From Aquirhabdus sp. (GTDB lineage: Bacteria > Pseudomonadota > Gammaproteobacteria > Pseudomonadales > Moraxellaceae), in NCBI GenBank assembly GCA_030152425.1, contig JASLJP010000273.1, positions 1 to 5,232 on the forward strand: a stretch of 5,232 bases of DNA, written 5' to 3'. Shown here piece after piece: positions 1-4,852 of this stretch. Positions within the stretch are counted from its first letter, which is position 1. The number at the start of each line of letters is the position of its first letter. A program made the translations under genes and the position numbers. The notes under the pieces are model-generated. The model saw only the letters and a list, made by a program, of their open reading frames with translations. It made no database searches and was not told the DNA's origin.

Positions 1-375
1 ATCCCCCTGGCCACCAGTCTGCAGGTACAGGATCAGGAACAGCGCGTACCGGATGACTACCCGATTCTGGGTAACAACGCCTACCGTCTGCCGCTGACGT
101 TCTTTAAACAGATCGAAGGCCGCTTTATGGATCTGATCCCGGAAGCCATCGGCGGCAGCTATCGCTACCGGGTCTGCCCCGTGGTGAGCGACACTAAAGT
201 CATCGCCGGACGACTAGCGGAAGTCTCCGGCCGACGTCCCGAAGAGTTCAGTCAGCTTACCCTTGAAAACATGATACGCCTCATGCGCCGCGACCTGCGT
301 AACGGCATCCGCATCATCTATGATGAACCGGAAAATCTGCTCAAACTCTACGTCCGCGCTACCACGCTGGCTTAA
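1..375 (+). CDS. Unidentified protein, C-terminal fragment (5' end outside window)
   Basis: The frame is open from base 1 to a TAA at 373-375, giving 124 residues of a protein that begins left of the window. The internal ATG at 127 is probably not the start, because the reading frame upstream of it is open and protein-like (for example DDYPILGNNAYRLPLTFFKQ just before it). The fragment has no signal peptide, membrane segment, cysteine pair or nucleotide-binding motif that I can see. It looks like a soluble mixed alpha/beta domain, with an Arg-rich helical stretch (LENMIRLMRRDLRNG) followed by a short hydrophobic strand (IRIIYDEPE). I do not recognise the family and assign no function. It ends 12 bases before an intrinsic terminator, so it is the last gene of its transcription unit, and it is convergent with tmk. 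The reading frame is secure; the identity is unknown. Confidence 0.75.
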   Translation: MPLATSLQVQDQEQRVPDDYPILGNNAYRLPLTFFKQIEGRFMDLIPEAIGGSYRYRVCPVVSDTKVIAGRLAEVSGRRPEEFSQLTLENMIRLMRRDLRNGIRIIYDEPENLLKLYVRATTLA

Positions 376-387
376 ACGACACGCGTA

Positions 388-421
388 AAAAAGGGCGACC
401 TCTAAAGAAGTCGCCCTTTTT
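388..421. terminator. Bidirectional intrinsic terminator between convergent genes
   Basis: A perfect 12-bp inverted repeat, AAAAAGGGCGAC (388-399) against GTCGCCCTTTTT (410-421), encloses a 10-nt loop. The GC core is GGGCGAC/GTCGCCC. It is flanked by a T run on the plus strand (417-421) and an A run at 387-392 that gives a U tract on the minus strand, so it can stop transcription from both sides. It lies 12 bases after the stop of the left-edge gene and 16 bases beyond the tmk stop, exactly where a shared terminator is expected. Confidence 0.93.
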
Positions 422-437
422 ATTGATCGTAGGTTGA

Positions 438-1034
438 TTAGCCGAGCTGCATCACTGCCGCAGCCAATACCTCAGCCGCGGTCTGCGTCGCATCGAGCTG
501 TACCACACGCGCCGGCTCTGCCGCTGCGCGCGCTGCATACACCGCACGCACGCGCTCAAAAAACTCATGCCGTTCTTGCTCAAAGCGATCCAGCGCACCG
601 CGCTGACCCGCACGCGCCATGCCGACCGCAACATCGGCATCCAGCCAAAATGTCTTGTTCGGCAGCACCGAAACAAACTGATCGACCAAAGCTTGCACCT
701 GTGTCTCAGGCAAGCCCCGTCCGCCGCACTGATAGGCAAAGCTGGCATCGACGAAACGATCACACAGCACCCACTGTCCCTGCGCCAGCGCAGGCTCGAT
801 CACCTGCCGGAGATGCTGGGCGCGTGCGGCAAATAGCAGCAACAGCTCACAGGCTGGGGCAACAGGCTCACCATCTGGCGAGAGCAGTAGACCACGGATT
901 TGCTCGGCCAATGGCGTACCGCCCGGCTCACGCGTAACGATAGAGTCGATCCCTTGCGCGGCCAGATGAGCAGCGACGCCTTGAATCAACGTGCTTTTGC
1001 CGACCCCTTCTGTTCCTTCAAAACTGATAAACAT
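438..1034 (-). CDS. tmk: Thymidylate kinase (dTMP kinase)
   Basis: Cytosolic enzyme that phosphorylates dTMP to dTDP with ATP, an essential step to dTTP. The 198-residue product has the whole family signature: a P-loop FEGTEGVGKST (residues 5-15), the dTMP-binding TREPGGTPLAE segment (34-44), the DRF motif (92-94) followed by DASFAYQ, and an Arg-rich LID RAGQRGALDRFE (141-152). A P-loop without the extra basic residue together with arginines in the LID fits the E. coli-like type II class. I chose the ATG at 1034 because AGGTGGG lies about 10 bases upstream and the protein then starts MFISFEG, as is usual in the family. A GTG five codons earlier (1049) has no visible Shine-Dalgarno. The gene is 24 bases after the mltG stop, so it is probably co-transcribed, and it is the last gene before the terminator. 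The holB gene that often follows tmk in proteobacteria is absent here. Confidence 0.97.
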   Translation of the reverse strand: MFISFEGTEGVGKSTLIQGVAAHLAAQGIDSIVTREPGGTPLAEQIRGLLLSPDGEPVAPACELLLLFAARAQHLRQVIEPALAQGQWVLCDRFVDASFAYQCGGRGLPETQVQALVDQFVSVLPNKTFWLDADVAVGMARAGQRGALDRFEQERHEFFERVRAVYAARAAAEPARVVQLDATQTAAEVLAAAVMQLG

Positions 1035-1058
1035 GGCTTGATGACCCACCTAAACTGT

Positions 1059-2198
1059 TTAAGACCCATTCGCCCGTTTGGCACGCATGACCTGCAGATA
1101 CTTCTGTACTGCGGCATTGTGCTCTGCCAGCGTACTGCTAAATTTATGGCCCCCGGTACCCGTAGCGACAAAATAGGTCGCATCGCTCTGGGCAGGATGC
1201 AGCGCCGCATGGATGGCGGCCGCACCCGGCATGGCGATGGGGGTCGGTGGCAGTCCGTTGATCACATAGGTGTTATACGGTGTTGCGGTCTCGAGATCCT
1301 TGCGGGTGATATTGCCGTTATAGCTTGCGCCGATACCATAGATCACGGTCGGATCGGTCTGCAGACGCATACCTTGCTTTAAGCGATTCACAAACACCGC
1401 CGCGACTTCGGCACGCTCACTCTCGATGCCGGTTTCCTTCTCTACAATCGACGCCATGATCAGCGCTTCGTATTTATTATGGTACGGCAGACCTGTGGCG
1501 CGTTTTTCCCATTCGGCATTCAGCGTCTTTTGCTGTTTGTCATATAGCTGTTTCAGCACAGCCACATCACTCTCGCCTTGGGAGAAAAAGTAGGTATCGG
1601 GCGCAAACCAGCCCTCAGGATGGCTCTCGGGAATACCCGCCGCCGCGAGGATCTGGGCATTATCTTGGTTCAGCACGGTGTTTTTGATTTCGGTGTTGGC
1701 GATCAAGCGCTGCTTGAGCTGGGCAAACGTATTGCCCTCGACCAGCAGTACGCGACTCATCTGTGCCAATTCGCCTCTATTGACCAGATTCAGTAACTGA
1801 TAAGCATTGATCCCGGCAGGTAGTTCAAAAGCGCCAGCCTTCAACGTGTTATGAATAAACAGCGCACGGTAAGCTTTGATGATCAGCGGGAAGCGAACCA
1901 TGTCGTGCTGACCCAAAAAATTGATCAAGCCCGAATAGGTCTGCCCGGATTTGACCTGCATGACTTTATTAGAAGACACCATATTCAAGGGGCGAAACAG
2001 TGCCTGCCACACCATGATGCCAAACAACACCACAAACACCAGTGCCAGACTACGAACCCACGGGAAACGGTGGGCGCCTGCTTGCGTTTTTGCGGCAGGG
2101 CGCTTGTTGGCGACAGCTGCTTTACGTTTGACTTTAGGCTTAGCCGATGAGGAGGATGTTTTTTGTGAGGTCGCTTTCTTGCGGGGCGGCTGTGCCAT
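1059..2198 (-). CDS. mltG: Endolytic peptidoglycan transglycosylase MltG (YceG-like)
   Basis: Inner-membrane lytic transglycosylase that cleaves nascent peptidoglycan glycan strands and is thought to set their length. The product has 379 residues. Residues 1-46 form a cytoplasmic Lys/Ala/Ser/Pro-rich tail, residues about 49-67 form one transmembrane helix (SLALVFVVLFGIMVWQALF), and the remainder is periplasmic. A LysM-like segment starts near 80 (VKSGQTYSGLINFL), followed by the YceG catalytic domain with EGWFAPDTYFF (195-205), MASIVEKETG (248-257), RLQTDPTVIYGIG (278-290), DLETATPYNTY (301-311), GLPPTPIAMPG (315-325) and HPA (334-336). Glu253 in IVEKET matches the catalytic glutamate of E. 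coli MltG (Glu218). The protein is about 40 residues longer than E. coli MltG, mostly because of the N-terminal tail. The ATG at 2198 has only a weak GAG just upstream, but the next methionine lies inside the membrane helix. The gene starts 32 bases after the pabC stop, the usual order in proteobacteria. Confidence 0.96.
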   Translation of the reverse strand: MAQPPRKKATSQKTSSSSAKPKVKRKAAVANKRPAAKTQAGAHRFPWVRSLALVFVVLFGIMVWQALFRPLNMVSSNKVMQVKSGQTYSGLINFLGQHDMVRFPLIIKAYRALFIHNTLKAGAFELPAGINAYQLLNLVNRGELAQMSRVLLVEGNTFAQLKQRLIANTEIKNTVLNQDNAQILAAAGIPESHPEGWFAPDTYFFSQGESDVAVLKQLYDKQQKTLNAEWEKRATGLPYHNKYEALIMASIVEKETGIESERAEVAAVFVNRLKQGMRLQTDPTVIYGIGASYNGNITRKDLETATPYNTYVINGLPPTPIAMPGAAAIHAALHPAQSDATYFVATGTGGHKFSSTLAEHNAAVQKYLQVMRAKRANGS

Positions 2199-2230
2199 AA
2201 CTCATAAACCGATGTATTTTAGATAGGGGG

Positions 2231-3040
2231 CTAGGATATCAGATTCATCAATGATGTCACTGCATCGACATTGAGCGTTCGCCCTGCCAAGCTTGCGACC
2301 GGCACTATTTCAGTCAATGCGTTGCAAAAAAACAGCGCTTCGATTTGATCCACTTCATCCCGATACAAGGTCCGCAATTGTACCGCAATGCCATGCGCCT
2401 CAAACTGAGCCAACAACTCGGCACGCATCACGCCGCTGATCCCACTCTGGGCGATTGGCGGTGTCCACCACTCCCCCGCAACCCGCATAAAACAATTGCT
2501 ATAGACGCCTTCAATGATCAGGTCATGGGCATCACAGACCAAGCCCTCTGGCCAACCCAAACTTTCCAGCTCGATACGCAGCATGACTTGTTCGAGCCGA
2601 TTTAAGGTCTTAATCCCTGCAAGCTGCGGCATGACCTGCCCCAACTGACCCTCCAGCACACCACTGTCGATCGGCACTGCCGCAGCACCCCCCGCTGGAC
2701 GGGGAAACAGCTGGATATAAGTATCCGCGACATGGTAGGGCGGCAGGTAGCCTCGTGAGCCAACCCCACGGCTGATGATGACTTTTAAGACGCCATCGCC
2801 CATCTGGGCGGCTTGCTTGACCACATCGTCTTCAAGCTGCATAAAATTGGCATCCATCGCCAATGCCAGTGTCCCCTGCTGCAGCCGCTGCAGATGACGT
2901 GGCCACAGCTGCGCCACCCCAGCACGGACCCGGATACTGGTAAACAGCCCATCCCCATAGAGGAACGCCCGATCCTCGGGATCGACCCCACGACAGGGTG
3001 CACCGTTGACGAGCGTGGTAATGGGGATAGGACGAGGCAT
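2231..3040 (-). CDS. pabC: Aminodeoxychorismate lyase (4-amino-4-deoxychorismate lyase)
   Basis: PLP-dependent fold-type IV enzyme that converts 4-amino-4-deoxychorismate to p-aminobenzoate and pyruvate for folate synthesis. Using the ATG at 3040 the product has 269 residues. Visible landmarks are LVNG near residue 10, DPEDRAFLYGDGLFTSIRV (residues 20-38, the class IV opening motif), ISRGVGSRGY, the PLP lysine in GIKTLNRLEQ (Lys144), and the class IV signature from Glu177: EGVYSNCF, then WTPPIAQSGISGVMRAE. Active-site features are complete and no frameshift is seen. The start is uncertain: ATG at 3049 and GTG at 3073 are in frame. I chose 3040 because an AGAG sequence sits about 10 bases upstream and the N-terminus then matches the family, whereas that same AGAG lies one base from the 3049 ATG. 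It is the first gene of pabC-mltG-tmk. A D-amino-acid or branched-chain aminotransferase is the main alternative, but the position next to mltG and tmk argues for PabC. Confidence 0.93.
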   Translation of the reverse strand: MPRPIPITTLVNGAPCRGVDPEDRAFLYGDGLFTSIRVRAGVAQLWPRHLQRLQQGTLALAMDANFMQLEDDVVKQAAQMGDGVLKVIISRGVGSRGYLPPYHVADTYIQLFPRPAGGAAAVPIDSGVLEGQLGQVMPQLAGIKTLNRLEQVMLRIELESLGWPEGLVCDAHDLIIEGVYSNCFMRVAGEWWTPPIAQSGISGVMRAELLAQFEAHGIAVQLRTLYRDEVDQIEALFFCNALTEIVPVASLAGRTLNVDAVTSLMNLIS

Positions 3041-3109
3041 ACAGGTCATACTCTGAGCGAAGGGTCGTGCCACAGCGGATAGTGATCCATCCCGTGCAGC
3101 CTACAGCAA

Positions 3110-3115
3110 ATCATA
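3110..3115 (-). promoter_or_regulatory. Possible -10 element of the pabC-mltG-tmk promoter
   Basis: Read on the minus strand this is TATGAT, five of six matches to the sigma-70 consensus, about 70 bases before the chosen pabC start. No good -35 is found 16-18 bases upstream: that stretch overlaps the inverted repeat TGCCC-GAAT-GGGCA. The promoter is therefore either weak, activator-dependent, or elsewhere. Confidence 0.35.
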
Positions 3116-3125
3116 ACGTACGACT

Positions 3126-3139
3126 TGCCCGAATGGGCA
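3126..3139. repeat. Short perfect inverted repeat in the divergent promoter region
   Basis: TGCCC (3126-3130) and GGGCA (3135-3139) flank GAAT. The repeat lies 10 bases upstream of the candidate pabC -10 (minus strand) and 22 bases upstream of the ahcY -35. A run of seven T follows at 3144-3150. It could be an operator or a weak hairpin; the 5-bp stem and the 4-base gap before the T run make it a poor terminator. Confidence 0.35.
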
Positions 3140-3161
3140 TGCATTTTTTTGTACTGGCCAC

Positions 3162-3191
3162 TTGTTTGAGTTAGGGCTGAAATCGTACAAT
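3162..3191 (+). promoter_or_regulatory. Predicted sigma-70 promoter of ahcY
   Basis: A -10 box TACAAT (3186-3191, five of six consensus matches) is preceded at 18 bases by a weak -35 TTGTTT (3162-3167). The implied transcription start is near 3198, immediately before the first base of riboswitch helix P1 at 3199. That placement is the strongest support for this promoter. It predicts an ahcY leader of about 180 nt. Confidence 0.65.
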
Positions 3192-3198
3192 ATGCCCC

Positions 3199-3351
3199 TA
3201 CCGAGGGATGCTGCAACAGGCACTCCATCGCCACACGCATCAGCCCTGATCGTGGGTGAGACGAGAACTGCTAGGCTCGGTACATCGCGCAACCTTCCAT
3301 CCGGCTCAATCAGCAGCCGATGTGTCGCGATTTTCATTGCAAACGGCATCC
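3199..3351 (+). ncRNA. S-adenosylhomocysteine (SAH) riboswitch in the ahcY leader
   Basis: The SAH riboswitch occurs upstream of ahcY in many beta- and gammaproteobacteria and turns expression on when SAH accumulates. The conserved parts are present in order. Helix P1 is TACCGAG (3199-3205) with CTCGGTA (3276-3282), seven perfect pairs. It is followed by GGATGCTGCAAC (3206-3217), which fits the conserved joining segment, and later by the conserved CTAGG just before the P1 3' strand. The pseudoknot forms between GGATGC (3206-3211) and GCATCC (3346-3351), the latter inside the AAACGGCATCC consensus-like end. P2 can fold as CAG/CTG (3217-3219 with 3268-3270), CTC/GAG (3223-3225 with 3263-3265) and a terminal hairpin CACG-C-ATCA / TGAT-CGTG (3234-3254). 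An optional stem lies at 3284-3331. The element ends 15 bases before the Shine-Dalgarno, so control of translation initiation is plausible. The pairing was done by hand, not with a covariance model. Confidence 0.9.
3284..3331 (+). other. Variable stem of the SAH riboswitch (between P1 and the pseudoknot 3' strand)
   Basis: ATCGCG (3284-3289) pairs perfectly with CGCGAT (3326-3331). Above it CAT-C-CGGCT (3298-3306) pairs with AGCCG-ATG (3315-3322), leaving one bulged C and a loop at 3307-3314. This two-tier helix accounts for most of the 63 nt between P1 and the pseudoknot 3' strand. A run of T follows at 3331-3334, but it is too short for confident termination, and stopping there would remove the aptamer's own 3' strand. 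Confidence 0.7.
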
Positions 3352-3366
3352 GCGAAATCAGAGATC

Positions 3367-3371
3367 AGGAG
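3367..3371 (+). promoter_or_regulatory. Ribosome binding site of ahcY
   Basis: AGGAG lies six bases before the ATG at 3378, a near-ideal Shine-Dalgarno that fixes the ahcY start. The surrounding bases 3361-3377 can form a small hairpin (GAG/CTC and ATC/GAT with one bulged C) that places AGGA in its loop. Confidence 0.9.
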
Positions 3372-3377
3372 ATCCTC

Positions 3378-4763
3378 ATGAACGCGGTTGTCACCTCCAA
3401 TACCGACTATAAAGTCGCCGATATTAGCCTTGCCGACTTTGGTCGCAAAGAAATCCGTCTTGCCGAATTCGAAATGCCTGCCCTGATGGGTCTGCGTCGT
3501 CGCTATGCTGCAGCCAAACCATTGGCCGGCGCGAAGATCCTCGGCTGTATCCACATGACCATCCAGACTGCCGTGCTGATCGAAACTTTGGTCGATCTGG
3601 GTGCCGAAGTGCGCTGGACCTCATGCAATATTTTTTCGACGCAAGACCATGCTGCTGCTGCGATTGCCGCAAGTGGTACGCCGGTATTTGCCTGGAAAGG
3701 CGAAACTGAAGAAGAATACTGGTGGTGTATCGAACAACAACTGCATGTGAACGGCGAGCTGTGGGCAGCCAACATGATCCTCGACGATGGCGGCGACCTG
3801 ACCGGCGTGGTGCATGACAAATACCCACAACTACTGGCCAATATCCACGGTGTGACCGAAGAAACCACCACGGGTGTGGCACGTCTGTTTGAAATGTGGA
3901 AAGACGGTTCGCTCAAGATCCCTGCGGTCAACGTCAACGACGCCGTGACCAAATCAAAAAACGACAACAAATACGGCTGTCGCCACTCGCTGAACGACGC
4001 AATCAAACGCGGCACCGACATGCTGATGGCAGGTCGTCGCGCACTGGTCATCGGCTACGGCGACGTGGGCAAAGGCTCCGCGCAGTCGCTGCGTCAAGAA
4101 GGCATGATCGTGCGCGTCACCGAGATTGACCCGATCTGCGCCATGCAGGCCTGCATGGACGGCTATGAAGTCGTCTCTGCCTACAAAAACGGCATCGTGA
4201 CTGGCAAAGCCGCCGATATCGACACCGCACTACTCGGTTCGACCGACCTGATCGTGACTACCACCGGCAACGACAAAGTCTGTGACTCGGCCATGCTCGA
4301 TACGCTGAAGAAAGGCGCGGTGGTGTGTAACATCGGCCACTTCGACACCGAGATCGATACTGCTTACTTGCGTAAAAACTTCCGCTGGGAAGAAGTCAAA
4401 CCACAGGTGCATCAAGTGTTCCGTAGCGATGCCAGCGATGACTTCCTGATCCTGCTGTCCGAAGGCCGTCTGGTTAACCTTGGTAACGCGACCGGTCATC
4501 CCTCACGCATCATGGACGGCTCGTTTGCCAACCAAGTTTTGGCACAGATGTATCTGTACAGCGAGAAATTTGCTGACCTGCCAGTGGCAGAAAAACAAGC
4601 CAAAGTGCGCGTCGAACTGCTGCCGAAGAAACTGGACGAAGAAGTCGCTGCGGCGATGGTCGCCGGTTTTGGCGGTGTGCTGACCCAGCTGACGCCTGAA
4701 CAAGCCGCCTACCTCGGCGTGCCGGTCGAAGGTCCGTTTAAGAACGACACCTACAAGTACTAA
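3378..4763 (+). CDS. ahcY: Adenosylhomocysteinase (S-adenosyl-L-homocysteine hydrolase)
   Basis: Cytosolic NAD-dependent enzyme, usually a tetramer, that reversibly hydrolyses SAH to adenosine and homocysteine and so relieves product inhibition of methyltransferases. The 461-residue product is complete. Substrate-domain motifs include CIHMTIQTAVLIETL (57-71), SCNIFSTQDHAAAA (82-95) and ILDDGGDLT (134-142). NVNDAVTKSKNDN (185-197) holds Asn187, Lys192, Asp196 and Asn197, matching human Asn181, Lys186, Asp190 and Asn191. The Rossmann NAD motif is GYGDVGKG (226-233). LVNLGNATGHPS (365-376) follows. The C-terminal tail FKNDTYKY supplies Lys455 and Tyr459, equivalents of the residues that reach the NAD of a neighbouring subunit. 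Human AHCY has 432 residues; the longer form is usual in proteobacteria. The ATG at 3378 has AGGAG six bases upstream. The frame stays open back to a TTG at 3162, but that would translate the riboswitch. An SAH riboswitch precedes it and metF follows after 89 bases. Confidence 0.98.
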   Translation: MNAVVTSNTDYKVADISLADFGRKEIRLAEFEMPALMGLRRRYAAAKPLAGAKILGCIHMTIQTAVLIETLVDLGAEVRWTSCNIFSTQDHAAAAIAASGTPVFAWKGETEEEYWWCIEQQLHVNGELWAANMILDDGGDLTGVVHDKYPQLLANIHGVTEETTTGVARLFEMWKDGSLKIPAVNVNDAVTKSKNDNKYGCRHSLNDAIKRGTDMLMAGRRALVIGYGDVGKGSAQSLRQEGMIVRVTEIDPICAMQACMDGYEVVSAYKNGIVTGKAADIDTALLGSTDLIVTTTGNDKVCDSAMLDTLKKGAVVCNIGHFDTEIDTAYLRKNFRWEEVKPQVHQVFRSDASDDFLILLSEGRLVNLGNATGHPSRIMDGSFANQVLAQMYLYSEKFADLPVAEKQAKVRVELLPKKLDEEVAAAMVAGFGGVLTQLTPEQAAYLGVPVEGPFKNDTYKY

Positions 4764-4769
4764 AACCAG

Positions 4770-4813
4770 CAACGGCTACCGTGCTGTCCTCGGGACAGCA
4801 CGGTCACCCGTTG
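4770..4813 (+). promoter_or_regulatory. Long stem-loop between ahcY and metF
   Basis: A perfect 12-bp helix ACCGTGCTGTCC (4778-4789) / GGACAGCACGGT (4793-4804) with a TCG loop is enclosed by a second 6-bp helix CAACGG (4770-4775) / CCGTTG (4808-4813). It begins seven bases after the ahcY stop. No T run follows, so it is not a standard intrinsic terminator. It may protect the ahcY mRNA 3' end, act in Rho-dependent or factor-assisted attenuation, or be part of a metF leader. The pairing is certain; the role is inferred. Confidence 0.7.
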
Positions 4814-4818
4814 ACCGT
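4800..4818 (+). promoter_or_regulatory. Alternative hairpin overlapping the ahcY-metF stem-loop
   Basis: ACGGTCA (4800-4806) pairs perfectly with TGACCGT (4812-4818) around CCCGT. It uses the 3' arm of the 12-bp helix (4800-4804) and part of the outer helix (4812-4813), so it cannot coexist with the complete longer stem-loop. Seven pairs are weaker than eighteen, so it would need help, such as a ribosome or protein occupying the 5' arm. Confidence 0.45.
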
Positions 4819-4852
4819 AGCGCACAGCGCGTAAACTGTATCGAATCTCATT

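Noticed and set aside
434..937. Open frame of 167 codons on the plus strand opposite tmk
   Set aside because: It is antisense to a clear thymidylate kinase, is rich in His, Pro, Ala and Arg as expected of an antisense shadow of GC-rich coding DNA, and has no recognisable domain.
1035..1049. GTG start for tmk at 1049
   Set aside because: There is no Shine-Dalgarno before it, while AGGTGGG is well placed for the ATG at 1034, which also gives the usual N-terminus.
3126..3150. Hairpin plus T run as an intrinsic terminator
   Set aside because: The stem is only five pairs, four bases separate it from the T run, and no plus-strand gene upstream needs terminating.
3162..3377. In-frame extension of ahcY to a TTG at 3162 (72 extra residues)
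   Set aside because: It would start at the -35 element, upstream of the predicted transcription start, and would translate the riboswitch. The ATG at 3378 has an excellent Shine-Dalgarno and gives the family-typical N-terminus.
3503..4051. Open frame of 182 codons on the minus strand inside ahcY
   Set aside because: It is a shadow of ahcY with Ser-, Ala- and Pro-rich low-information sequence; every ahcY motif lies on the plus strand.
4820..4830. Small GCGC-ACA-GCGC hairpin before metF
   Set aside because: A four-pair stem with a three-base loop is expected by chance in GC-rich DNA, and nothing else supports a role.
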